A stretch of DNA of 14,178 nucleotides. Origin: Tannerellaceae bacterium. GTDB taxonomy: Bacteria > Bacteroidota > Bacteroidia > Bacteroidales > Tannerellaceae. The DNA lies in contig JAIRYL010000084.1 of assembly GCA_031267775.1 (NCBI GenBank), positions 1 to 14,178 on the forward strand, given 5' to 3'. Position numbers and translations under genes: made by a program. Shown here piece after piece: positions 6,674 to 14,112 of the stretch (positions are counted from its first letter, which is position 1; each line of letters opens with the position of its first letter). The notes under the pieces are model-generated. The model did no database searches. It saw nothing but the letters and a program-made list of their open reading frames with translations, and was not told the origin of the DNA.

Positions 6674-8770
6674 ATGCCAGACCTCGGTAAACGTTCGATC
6701 GCTTACCTTACCGGAGTAGGCGTTAAAAAGGCAGAAGTATTAAAGAAGGAGGCTGATATTTCTTCCTTTGAAGATTTGCTGAATTATTTTCCTTATAAAT
6801 ATATTGACAGAAGCCGTTTCTATAAAGTTGTCGAGGTAAACGACAATATGCCTTATATTCAGTTGAAAGGACATATCTTATCATTTGAAACGATGGGCGA
6901 AGGGCGTTCAAAAAGATTGATCGCTCGTTTTAACGATGGTACGGGAGTTATTGAACTGGTTTGGTTTCAAGGCATAAATTATGTGAAAGAGAAATTCAGC
7001 GTCGGTAAAGAATATATTATATTCGGAAAACCGACGAAATTCGGGCAGGTTTATACGATTGTCCACCCGGATATCGACCCGGTAGAACAAGCCGGACAAG
7101 TAGCCGCCGGCTTAACGCCTTATTATAACACAACCGAAAAGATGAAAAAAACTTTTCTTAATTCGCGGGCGATCCAAAACCTTCAATATACGTTATTGAA
7201 TCTATTGAAATGGGAACTCCCTGAAACGCTTTCTTCCGATGTGTTGAAAAAAACAAAACTTCTTTCCCGAACCGAAGCTATAAAGAATATTCATTTCCCC
7301 GAATCGACAGATAAACTAAAGAAAGCGCAGCTCCGTTTGAAGTTTGAAGAACTTTTTTTCATCCAACTCCATATTTTACAGACGGCAAGCTATCGCAAAC
7401 AAAAGCTGAAAGGTTTCGTCTTTTCCACAGTAGGCGATGCGTTTCATACTTTTTACAGAGATCATCTTCCCTTTGAATTAACCGACGCGCAAAAACGCGT
7501 GATACGTGAAATACGCGCCGATATGGGAAGCGGGCGACAAATGAACCGCTTGTTGCAGGGAGATGTGGGAAGCGGTAAAACATTAGTGGCGCTGCTGTCT
7601 ATGCTATTAGCTATTGATAATAAATATCAGGCTTGCATGATGGCGCCGACCGAGATTCTTGCCAATCAACATTATGTAACGGTCGTGAAGTTTTTGGGCG
7701 ACATGAATATCAGGGTAGCGCTGCTTACCGGATCGACAAAGAAAAAAGAACGAACTAAATTACTTCCGGCTATTGCCGCCGGCGAAATTGATCTTGTAAT
7801 CGGAACGCACGCATTGATAGAAGACGCCGTTACCTTTTCAGCGCTCGGATTAGCTATTATCGACGAACAGCATCGCTTTGGCGTAGAGCAGCGATCTCAA
7901 CTGTGGAAGAAAAATACAACAATCCCTCATGTATTGGTGATGACGGCTACTCCCATACCCCGCACCTTGGCCATGACATTATATGGCGATTTGGATGTGT
8001 CTGTTATCGACCGGCTTCCTCCCGGAAGAAAACAAATCTTTACGCTCCACAGATATGATAATAAGAAAAAAGAGCTTTATGCGTTTTTGAAAAAAGAGAT
8101 CCTTTTGGGCCGCCAGGTTTATGTTGTTTATCCATTGATTGAAGGAAGCGAAAAACTTGATTATAAAAATCTGGAAGACGGATTTGAGGTTTTTAAAGAC
8201 GTTTTCCCCGAATACAATGTCTGTATGGTACATGGACGCATGAAAGCATCGGAAAAAGAAGAAAAAATGCGGCAGTTTATTTCCGGCGAAGCGCAAATAT
8301 TAATGGCCACTACGGTTATCGAAGTGGGCGTAAATGTGCCGAACGCTTCCGTAATGGTGATCGAAAGCGCCGAACGCTTCGGTTTATCCCAGCTTCACCA
8401 GCTTCGGGGGCGCGTAGGGAGAGGAGCGGAGCAATCCTATTGTATACTTGTTTCGTCTTATAAGCTAAGCGCCGAAACCCGTAAACGCCTTGAAATTATG
8501 GTTCAAACAAATAATGGTTTCGAAATAGCCGAAGCAGACCTCCGCCTGCGCGGACATGGCGATTTGGAAGGAACGCGGCAGAGCGGGATGGGGATTGACT
8601 TGAAAATAGCCAACCTGGCGTCCGACGGACAAATTCTTCAATATGCCCGCGACATGGCGCAACAGCTTTTAAACGAAGATCCAAACCTGTCTTTACCCTT
8701 GCATCAATCTTTAAAAGAGTATATCCAAACGCTCTTTTCCCGGAAAATAAATTGGGGTATGATTAGCTAA
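6674..8770 (+). CDS. recG: ATP-dependent DNA helicase RecG
   Basis: Double-stranded DNA translocase that remodels stalled replication forks and Holliday junctions; cytoplasmic. The 698 residues match the usual full length (E. coli about 690). An N-terminal helical part is followed by the wedge/OB domain (about 60-150). The superfamily 2 motor has Walker A GDVGSGKT (296-303), the Walker B variant DEQH (397-400), TATPIPRTLAMTLYGDLDVS, the motif TTVIEVGVNVPNA and motif VI QLRGRVGRG (576-584). The DEQH and the GVNVPNAS segment separate RecG from Mfd and PriA. It is the last gene of the run that starts with the Lrp regulator; a structured spacer of about 200 bases follows. Confidence 0.97.
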   Translation: MPDLGKRSIAYLTGVGVKKAEVLKKEADISSFEDLLNYFPYKYIDRSRFYKVVEVNDNMPYIQLKGHILSFETMGEGRSKRLIARFNDGTGVIELVWFQGINYVKEKFSVGKEYIIFGKPTKFGQVYTIVHPDIDPVEQAGQVAAGLTPYYNTTEKMKKTFLNSRAIQNLQYTLLNLLKWELPETLSSDVLKKTKLLSRTEAIKNIHFPESTDKLKKAQLRLKFEELFFIQLHILQTASYRKQKLKGFVFSTVGDAFHTFYRDHLPFELTDAQKRVIREIRADMGSGRQMNRLLQGDVGSGKTLVALLSMLLAIDNKYQACMMAPTEILANQHYVTVVKFLGDMNIRVALLTGSTKKKERTKLLPAIAAGEIDLVIGTHALIEDAVTFSALGLAIIDEQHRFGVEQRSQLWKKNTTIPHVLVMTATPIPRTLAMTLYGDLDVSVIDRLPPGRKQIFTLHRYDNKKKELYAFLKKEILLGRQVYVVYPLIEGSEKLDYKNLEDGFEVFKDVFPEYNVCMVHGRMKASEKEEKMRQFISGEAQILMATTVIEVGVNVPNASVMVIESAERFGLSQLHQLRGRVGRGAEQSYCILVSSYKLSAETRKRLEIMVQTNNGFEIAEADLRLRGHGDLEGTRQSGMGIDLKIANLASDGQILQYARDMAQQLLNEDPNLSLPLHQSLKEYIQTLFSRKINWGMIS

Positions 8771-8795
8771 GGCGCCGTTCGAAAACCATCCATTT

Positions 8796-8866
8796 ATGGC
8801 GCCGTTTTCCGCCATCCTTCAGCCTGAAAATACGTATATACCCCGGTATGCGCGCATTTTCAGGCT
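8796..8866 (+). repeat. Two consecutive hairpins in the spacer after recG
   Basis: Hairpin one: ATGGCG (8796-8801) and CGCCAT (8810-8815) around an 8-base loop. Hairpin two: a perfect 11-bp inverted repeat, AGCCTGAAAAT (8821-8831) and ATTTTCAGGCT (8856-8866), with a 24-base interior that can form an inner helix. Only three T residues end the second arm, so as an intrinsic terminator it would be weak. It could still mark the 3' end of the recG transcript. GGCGCCGTT also occurs twice (8771-8779 and 8798-8806). Confidence 0.5.
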
Positions 8867-8867
8867 T

Positions 8868-8995
8868 TGTCCGACAAAAAACATCTTCAATAAATTGGAA
8901 TGGTTTATGTTCAAACAGCGCCTAATCGCTAATTTATAATAAAATCGCGCGAATTTCTTTGGATCTTAAATGTTTTTTGTGATATTTGTCGGACA
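8868..8995. repeat. Split 11-bp inverted repeat flanking the M23 gene promoter region
   Basis: TGTCCGACAAA at 8868-8878 is the exact reverse complement of TTTGTCGGACA at 8985-8995. The left copy sits in a near-perfect palindrome, TTTGTCCGACAAA (8866-8878), and the right copy keeps the TGTCGGACA core 13 bases before the M23 start. The stretch between them is AT-rich and should hold the M23 promoter; the best -7 candidate, TTTCTTTG at 8954-8961, has one mismatch. The arms could be a pair of binding sites or a long-range RNA helix. Confidence 0.45.
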
Positions 8996-9008
8996 TTTAA
9001 AAGAAACG

Positions 9009-10145
9009 ATGAAATTACGACTAATATTTTTAACAAGCTTTGCTACATTGTTCTTTTCAGTAACTGTTACAGGACAAGATGATAACAAAAATGCAGGTAG
9101 AACAAAATCTATGGACGAACGGGTTTCTGAGTTAATGGCCGATCGGGTTATAAAAACAGATATTACCACAGAAAAAATAGCTACGCTGGAAGAAATATTC
9201 CTCGAAGAACAGGAAGATTTGCTTTTCCCCGCCGATGAATTGTATGGTTCTAACTGGGATACTCGCTGGGTAGACCCTTTCAAGGCGGATAATAGCGACA
9301 TTATGTTTCCTGATTCCTGCGAAATAGACTGTTCGTCTTTTGCCATTCCAATTGATACCGAGTTGCGGGTAACTTCCAAATATGGCCCTCGCAGACGCCG
9401 TATGCATCAGGGTATCGATTTAAAAGTACAGGTAGGGGATACCATTCGCTCCGCCTTTTCAGGAAAAGTACGTATTCGTAATTTTGAACGCCGCGGATAT
9501 GGATATTACTTGGTTGTTCGCCACCCAAACGGGTTGGAGACAGTCTATGGACATTTATCCGGATTTCTGGTTGATATAAACGCTATTGTCCGCGCAGGCG
9601 ATCCGATTGCTTTAGGCGGTAATACGGGACGTTCTACAGGCCCTCATTTGCACTTTGAAACACGCTTTTTAGGACAGGCTATCGACCCGGCTGAAATTAT
9701 TGATTTTGAGAATGGTACCCCGCACAAAGATTTATATGTTTTCCGTAATGTAAAAACCAAAGGACGGAGCGCTAATATCTATACATCTTCAACAAACCAA
9801 CTGGTTTATCACCGGGTGAAATCAGGCGATACGCTTGGCGCCATAGCGCGTAAATACAGTACTACCGTAAACGAACTATGCCAATTGAACGGATTAAAAT
9901 CAACATCTACCCTGCGTGTCGGTCAATCGCTTCGGTGCAGCGGCAGCAGTGCAGCTTCAAACAAAACAGCAACGACAACTATCAAAAAGGCGGATAATCC
10001 TCTTAAATATTATCGTGTTCAATCAGGCGACTCATTAGGCGATATAGCCAAGAAATACGGCACTACCGTGAACCGTCTTTGCGAATTGAATAATCTTACT
10101 AAAACAACCATATTAGTACCCGGACATTCTATCAGATGTTCTTAA
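9009..10145 (+). CDS. Secreted M23 metallopeptidase with two LysM domains
   Basis: Peptidoglycan endopeptidase of the lysostaphin/LytM family, probably cutting peptide cross-links in the periplasm during growth or division. With the ATG at 9009 it has 378 residues. A Sec signal peptide covers 1 to about 22 (MKLRLIFLTSFATLFFSVTVTGQ); a charged linker follows. The M23 domain (about 118-230) has all zinc and catalytic residues: His133 and Asp137 (MHQGIDL), His182 (YGHLSG), His213 and His215 (GPHLHFE), so it should be active. Two LysM peptidoglycan-binding domains follow (about 266-310 and 335-377), each with one matched cysteine pair. The frame is open to an ATG at 8970, but that adds 13 residues before the signal peptide and overlaps the regulatory sequence. 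It stands alone, with spacers on both sides. Confidence 0.92.
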   Translation: MKLRLIFLTSFATLFFSVTVTGQDDNKNAGRTKSMDERVSELMADRVIKTDITTEKIATLEEIFLEEQEDLLFPADELYGSNWDTRWVDPFKADNSDIMFPDSCEIDCSSFAIPIDTELRVTSKYGPRRRRMHQGIDLKVQVGDTIRSAFSGKVRIRNFERRGYGYYLVVRHPNGLETVYGHLSGFLVDINAIVRAGDPIALGGNTGRSTGPHLHFETRFLGQAIDPAEIIDFENGTPHKDLYVFRNVKTKGRSANIYTSSTNQLVYHRVKSGDTLGAIARKYSTTVNELCQLNGLKSTSTLRVGQSLRCSGSSAASNKTATTTIKKADNPLKYYRVQSGDSLGDIAKKYGTTVNRLCELNNLTKTTILVPGHSIRCS

Positions 10146-10369
10146 TTCTTTCATATACGTCGGGCAACAAAACAAACCGGCTATTTCATACTGTTTAACG
10201 GAGTAAGATTTGTTTCTTAAAAGCGTTATTTCCGTCGATTTACCGGAATGGATGGGGAGCAGGGTTTGGGATTGTTTGTCTACGGTCTCGCTTTCAACTT
10301 TCAACTTTTCAACCTCTTTTGTCAACAAGCCGCTGCGTTTTCAATTATGACAGCGTCTTTTTTGCTTTT
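10146..10369. other. Spacer with TTTCAAC tandem, no gene
   Basis: The spacer lies between the M23 gene and the convergent flippase-like gene. I see no convincing gene in it. It holds TTTCAAC, TTTCAAC and TTTTCAAC in direct tandem (10292-10313) and a weak terminator at its right end. A short minus-strand frame crosses it but lacks family features and runs into the M23 gene. The mixed composition and the tandem suggest a dispersed intergenic repeat, which cannot be confirmed from one copy. Confidence 0.4.
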
Positions 10370-10370
10370 T
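10331..10370 (+). terminator. Weak intrinsic terminator candidate after the M23 gene
   Basis: The stem is CGCTG (10331-10335) with CAGCG (10351-10355) around a 15-base loop. Two T-rich runs follow in 10356-10370, reaching the stop codon of the opposing flippase-like gene. The stem is only 5 bp, so efficiency is uncertain. Confidence 0.4.
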
Positions 10371-11389
10371 TAATGGGTTACGGTAGAATGAATGTTTATT
10401 GCTTTTTCTTTGTTAACAATCGGCAATGCGATGATGGCAAAAAGCCCGCAGAGAGCCGTCCAGACGGTTTGAATGGTGTGTACGACAAGGGCGGCGGCGG
10501 CAGCGTCGTTTTCGTTTACGCCAAAAATCACCAGGGTGGAGATTACCATAAAATGCCAGGGGCCAATCCCGCCCTGTATGGGAACGGCTACGGCGATACT
10601 ACTCATGGTAAAGGCAATTAAACCAATCCTTACGCCCAGGTGCCGCGTGAAGTCAAAGGCATAAAAGGTAATATAGAAGAACAGGAAATAACCGCCCCAA
10701 ATCAAGAGCGTTTGAATGATGAAACGAATCTTTTTTTTCAGCACCCAAACGCTTTTCATTCCTTCCCAGATATTGCGCAACATTTCTTTTGCTTTTTGTA
10801 CCGGGGTAAGATGCCCGAAGCAGGAGAATGTAAACCAACCGGCGGCAACCAGGATAACGACGCCTGCAAGAATCCAAAGCAAGCTGAAATTTTGGCGGAA
10901 ACCTTCCAGCAATTCGGGATTCCGGTCAAAGAAACGATGAAAGAAGGAGATATTGAACGTAAAAATAAAACAGGTAAGGAGGCCTACTATAAAGGTATCG
11001 GCCATACGGTCTATCAAAAGCGTACCGATCAGTTTGGTAAAAGGTATTTTTTCATATTTTGTAATAACGCCGCAACGCCATACCTCGCCTACGCGGGGAA
11101 GAATATAGTTGATGGCATAATTGCCCAGCACGGCATAGACTACATTGACCGTCTTGAACCGCTCTCCTATTGAATCGATAAGCAATCCCCAGCGAAAGCC
11201 TCGCACAATGTTGGCAAATAAACCGAAAACCAGCGATAGCAGCAGAATTTCATACCGAATTCCTTTTTTGATTACCAGCCAAATCTCGCTAAAGTCCATT
11301 TTGCGATACAAAAACCAAAGTAGCAAAAGGCCCAGCAAAAGAGGAAGGAATACTTTGACAGTGATACTCAGCAATTTTTTATAATTCAT
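10370..11389 (-). CDS. Flippase-like integral membrane protein (LPG synthase TM/UPF0104 family)
   Basis: The 339 residues have about seven to eight hydrophobic segments (roughly 12-28, 46-64, 132-148, 170-190, 224-245, 255-270, 280-292, 302-325), so it is an inner-membrane protein. The family signatures are visible: FRWGLL (65-70), NYILPRVGEVWR (94-105), LIDRMAD (125-131) and PIQGGIGPWHF (270-280). This matches the membrane half of lysylphosphatidylglycerol synthase (MprF) and the AglD-like proteins. The cytoplasmic aminoacyltransferase domain of MprF is absent, so it should not make lysyl-PG itself. Lipid translocation is the family-level inference; the substrate is unknown. It is transcribed divergently from rsmA, with 91 bases between the starts. 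Its 3' end converges on the M23 gene. Confidence 0.88.
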   Translation of the reverse strand: MNYKKLLSITVKVFLPLLLGLLLLWFLYRKMDFSEIWLVIKKGIRYEILLLSLVFGLFANIVRGFRWGLLIDSIGERFKTVNVVYAVLGNYAINYILPRVGEVWRCGVITKYEKIPFTKLIGTLLIDRMADTFIVGLLTCFIFTFNISFFHRFFDRNPELLEGFRQNFSLLWILAGVVILVAAGWFTFSCFGHLTPVQKAKEMLRNIWEGMKSVWVLKKKIRFIIQTLLIWGGYFLFFYITFYAFDFTRHLGVRIGLIAFTMSSIAVAVPIQGGIGPWHFMVISTLVIFGVNENDAAAAALVVHTIQTVWTALCGLFAIIALPIVNKEKAINIHSTVTH

Positions 11390-11418
11390 CCGTTACAAGA
11401 TTCTTTAAATATTTATTG

Positions 11419-11426
11419 TATTTTTG
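11419..11426 (+). promoter_or_regulatory. Probable -7 box for rsmA-mgtE
   Basis: TATTTTTG, a perfect TAnnTTTG. Transcription would start near 11433, giving a leader of about 48 bases before the GTG at 11481. It faces the promoter of the opposing gene only 8 bases away. No strong -33 TTTG is present. Confidence 0.58.
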
Positions 11427-11434
11427 TGCGTCTG

Positions 11435-11442
11435 CAAAGATA
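11435..11442 (-). promoter_or_regulatory. Probable -7 box for the flippase-like gene
   Basis: On the minus strand this reads TATCTTTG followed by C, a perfect TAnnTTTG. Transcription would start near 11428, leaving a leader of about 39 bases before the ATG at 11389. Because it points into the rsmA -7 box, the two start sites fall inside each other's promoter region. Confidence 0.58.
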
Positions 11443-11480
11443 AGAATATATTTTAATACGAACCTTTTCAACAGCAAGAA

Positions 11481-12266
11481 GTGACAAAAGCGGTTAGGCC
11501 AAAAAAGGCTTTAGGACAACATTTTCTGAAAGATGTAGAAGTGGCAAAACGGATTGCAGATACGCTGTCGGGGTATGTGGGGACGCCTGTTTTGGAAATA
11601 GGTCCCGGCATGGGGATGCTTACGCGTTTTTTACTTGCATGCGGGCATAACCTTAGCGTAGTTGAACTGGATACGGAATCGGTAACTTACCTTGAACATA
11701 ATTTCCCCGAATTGGACGGACGTATTATTACCGGCGATTTCCTTCAATCAGACCTCTTACAGATAGTCTCCCCTCCTTTTTGTGTGATAGGAAATTATCC
11801 ATACCATATTTCGAGCCAGATATTTTTTAAAGTATTAGCATACAAAGATCATATCCCCTGCTGCTCGGGCATGTTGCAAAAAGAAGTGGCCGAACGCCTT
11901 GCCGCGGGTCCGGGAAGCAAAACATACGGTATCCTCAGCGTTTTGTTACAGGCCTGGTATGACGTAGAATATCTGTTTACGGTAAGCGAACAGGCATTCA
12001 ACCCTCCGCCCAAAGTAAAGAGCGGCGTTATCCGCATCAAAAGGAATGACCGTACCACCTTAAATTGCAATGAAGCCTTGTTCAAAACGGTTGTCAAGAC
12101 TTCGTTTAATCAACGGAGAAAAACGCTTCGCAATTCCATGAAGCCCTTATTGGGTAAAGATTGTCCTGATTATATATTACCCGTTTTCGACAAACGTCCG
12201 GAACAGCTCTCTGTTGAACAGTTTATAAATCTTACGCAAATAACCGAACGTCATCTGAAAATATAA
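11481..12266 (+). CDS. rsmA: 16S rRNA (adenine1518/1519-N6) dimethyltransferase (KsgA)
   Basis: Adds two methyl groups to each of two adjacent adenines near the 3' end of 16S rRNA, using S-adenosylmethionine, as a late checkpoint in small-subunit assembly. The 261 residues have LGQHFLKD (11-18), the SAM motif LEIGPGMG (38-45), VVELD (60-64), the catalytic motif IV as GNYPYHISS (104-112) and the C-terminal FNQRRKTLRNS (209-219). Length is normal. The start is GTG: no ATG or TTG occurs between the in-frame stop at 11454-11456 and this codon, and starting here gives MTKAVRPKKALGQHFLKD, like its relatives. mgtE begins 14 bases after the stop, so the two are co-transcribed. Confidence 0.96.
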   Translation: MTKAVRPKKALGQHFLKDVEVAKRIADTLSGYVGTPVLEIGPGMGMLTRFLLACGHNLSVVELDTESVTYLEHNFPELDGRIITGDFLQSDLLQIVSPPFCVIGNYPYHISSQIFFKVLAYKDHIPCCSGMLQKEVAERLAAGPGSKTYGILSVLLQAWYDVEYLFTVSEQAFNPPPKVKSGVIRIKRNDRTTLNCNEALFKTVVKTSFNQRRKTLRNSMKPLLGKDCPDYILPVFDKRPEQLSVEQFINLTQITERHLKI

Positions 12267-12280
12267 ACCGAAAAAAGGCT

Positions 12281-13636
12281 ATGCTCGAACTCACAAAAGA
12301 ATACATTGAAAACTTGAAGCGCATTATCAGTCAAAAAGACGCCGCCAAAGCGCAGGAAATACTGAAAAACCTGTATCCGGCAGATATTGCAGAGTTATTC
12401 CAGGAGCTAAATACGCAAGAGATCATCTATCTCTATCCGTTAATGGACGACGAGGAAGCGGCCGATGTATTGATGGAAATCGACGAAGAAGACCGGAACA
12501 AACTGCTTAGAGAACTGCCAAGCGAATTAATCGCCAAACGTTTTGTGGATAATATGGACACAGACGATGCGGTTGATCTGATGCGCGGCCTTGATGAAGA
12601 TACGCAGGAAGAGATACTCTCCCACATAGAAGACGTAGAGCAGGCAGGCGATATTGTAGACCTCTTGAAATACGATGAAGATACCGCCGGGGGGCTAATG
12701 GGTACGGAAATGATCGTAGTAAACGAGAATTGGAGTATGCCGCAATGTATTGAAGAAATGCGCCGCCAGGCCGAAGAAATGGACGAGATCTATTACGTCT
12801 ATGTAGTAGACGACGACGAACGTTTACGGGGCGTACTTCCTCTTAAACGAATGATCACCAATCCTTCCGTATCGAAGATCAAGCATGTCATGAAAAAAGA
12901 CCCCATCGTTGTACACGACAATGATAGCATCGAAGAGGTAGCGCAGGTAATTACCAAATACAACCTGGTAGCCCTTCCGGTAGTAGACAGTATCGGAAGG
13001 CTTGCCGGGCGCATCACTATCGACGACGTAATGGATGAAGTACGCGAACAGCATGAACGCGACTATCAGTTGGCTTCGGGTATTTCGCAAGACGTAGAAA
13101 CAACCGATAACGTATTCATGCAAACAGCCGCCCGCCTCCCCTGGCTCGCAATCGGTATGATCGGCGGGTTAGGCAATTCCGTTATATTAGGCGGTTTCGA
13201 AAGCGGTTTTTCCGCCAATCCTAAAATGGCGCTGTTTATCCCCCTGATCGGCGGAACCGGCGGAAACGTAGGTATCCAATCATCCGCTATCGTAGTACAA
13301 GGGCTGGCAAACAATACGCTTAAAGCCGGCCATACCATCCGGCAAGTAGGAAAAGAAGCCGCCGTAGCGCTTATCAATGCGTGCATCATCAGCCTCGTCG
13401 TTTTTATCTACAACTACTTCACGCTGGGCAATCAGGCTATTACGGCTTCCGTTTCGCTCAGCCTCTTTGCCGTAGTGATGTTTGCCAGTATCTTCGGCAC
13501 GTTAGTGCCAATGACTTTAAACAAGATAAAAATAGACCCTGCTCTGGCAACCGGCCCGTTTATCACCATCACAAACGATATTATCGGAATGATGATTTAT
13601 ATGTTCATCGCATCCGTCTTATTGCTGAAATATTGA
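12281..13636 (+). CDS. mgtE: Magnesium transporter MgtE
   Basis: Mg2+-selective channel of the inner membrane, working as a dimer. The 451 residues have the standard layout. The N-terminal MgtE_N helical domain (about 20-127) is rich in Asp and Glu (MDDEEAADVLMEIDEED). A CBS pair (about 135-260) follows; in the family these domains bind Mg2+ and close the pore when cytoplasmic Mg2+ is high. The membrane domain of five helices (about 285-450) includes PLIGGTGGNVGIQSS (321-335) and FITITNDIIG (427-436). Asp433 matches the pore aspartate of the Thermus enzyme. The gap to rsmA is only 14 bases, too short for an M-box riboswitch, so control by Mg2+ is expected at the protein level. The gene ends 2 bases before a convergent gene. 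Confidence 0.96.
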   Translation: MLELTKEYIENLKRIISQKDAAKAQEILKNLYPADIAELFQELNTQEIIYLYPLMDDEEAADVLMEIDEEDRNKLLRELPSELIAKRFVDNMDTDDAVDLMRGLDEDTQEEILSHIEDVEQAGDIVDLLKYDEDTAGGLMGTEMIVVNENWSMPQCIEEMRRQAEEMDEIYYVYVVDDDERLRGVLPLKRMITNPSVSKIKHVMKKDPIVVHDNDSIEEVAQVITKYNLVALPVVDSIGRLAGRITIDDVMDEVREQHERDYQLASGISQDVETTDNVFMQTAARLPWLAIGMIGGLGNSVILGGFESGFSANPKMALFIPLIGGTGGNVGIQSSAIVVQGLANNTLKAGHTIRQVGKEAAVALINACIISLVVFIYNYFTLGNQAITASVSLSLFAVVMFASIFGTLVPMTLNKIKIDPALATGPFITITNDIIGMMIYMFIASVLLLKY

Positions 13637-13638
13637 TA

Positions 13639-13911
13639 CTACTCGCCGAAAAGGCTCATCAACAGAAAATACTCATCATGTTTACACCATGTAACGCCTT
13701 TCGCTTCCCATGAAAAACTTATTATATAATCCTTAAAATCATCTACCTTTGACATTATATTATCATCATCGCAAACAATAAATTCACCTTTATCAAAAAT
13801 ATTTTCAATGTGAACATGCTCGCCGATGCGAGGAACGAAAGGACATTCCCATTCGTAGTGAAACTCGCCGACTATACCGTCTTTTGTTTCAAGTAAAAAA
13901 ATGATTTTCAT
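13639..13911 (-). CDS. Small hypothetical protein, 90 residues
   Basis: I do not recognise this protein. It begins MKIIFLLETKDGIVGEFHYEWECPFVP; the middle reads RIGEHVHIENIFDKGEFIV and the C-terminus has SFSWEAKGVTWCKHDEYF. It alternates hydrophobic and charged residues in the manner of a small all-beta fold and has no signal peptide, membrane segment or known DNA-binding motif. Three cysteines (C23, C47, C76) are present but not in a metal-binding spacing I recognise. Support for it being real: an ATG start, a well-mixed protein-like composition, and a fit of 2 bases against the end of mgtE without overlap. A weak promoter candidate lies upstream. Codon use is more AT-rich than in mgtE, which may mean a more recent arrival. 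Confidence 0.62.
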   Translation of the reverse strand: MKIIFLLETKDGIVGEFHYEWECPFVPRIGEHVHIENIFDKGEFIVCDDDNIMSKVDDFKDYIISFSWEAKGVTWCKHDEYFLLMSLFGE

Positions 13912-13937
13912 ATATTAGTACTTTGCCGTAATTAATG

Positions 13938-13945
13938 TAAAGATA
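13938..13945 (-). promoter_or_regulatory. Weak -7 box candidate for the 90-residue protein
   Basis: The minus strand reads TATCTTTA, one mismatch from TAnnTTTG. It would give a leader of about 20 bases before the ATG at 13911. The surrounding sequence is AT-rich, so a chance match is quite possible. Confidence 0.28.
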
Positions 13946-14095
13946 CAAATTTCACGGGAAATATATCCAATATATATATGAATCCGGCAGGGTAGACGCA
14001 TCTAAATTTTGTTGCGTATGAACTAAAAAGCATTATTTTCCCCCTCCAGACGCCTTATGAAAAAATCCAATCCGTTATTTTTCATCTTTAACAAA

Positions 14096-14112
14096 CCCTC
14101 GCATAGAGAGGG
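14096..14112. repeat. Short hairpin opening a GC-rich edge segment
   Basis: CCCTC (14096-14100) pairs with GAGGG (14108-14112) around a 7-base loop. From here to the edge the sequence turns visibly GC-rich, with GCTGAC-like repeats at 14113-14129, unlike the AT-rich spacer before it. Both strands are open in one frame, but neither translation looks like a protein. It may be the edge of a dispersed intergenic repeat. Confidence 0.35.

Noticed and set aside
8970..9008. Upstream ATG for the M23 peptidase
   Set aside because: It adds 13 residues before a normal signal peptide and lies within inverted-repeat sequence.
10113..10328. Minus-strand 71-residue frame across the spacer after the M23 gene
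   Set aside because: It overlaps the end of the M23 gene, has no family features, and its start lies in the TTTCAAC/terminator stretch.
10640..11173. Long plus-strand frame inside the flippase-like gene
   Set aside because: It is antisense to a membrane protein with family motifs; its composition is the hydrophilic mirror expected of such a shadow.
12267..12280. M-box Mg2+ riboswitch ahead of mgtE
   Set aside because: The gap after rsmA is only 14 bases, and the rsmA leader of about 48 bases is too short for an M-box.
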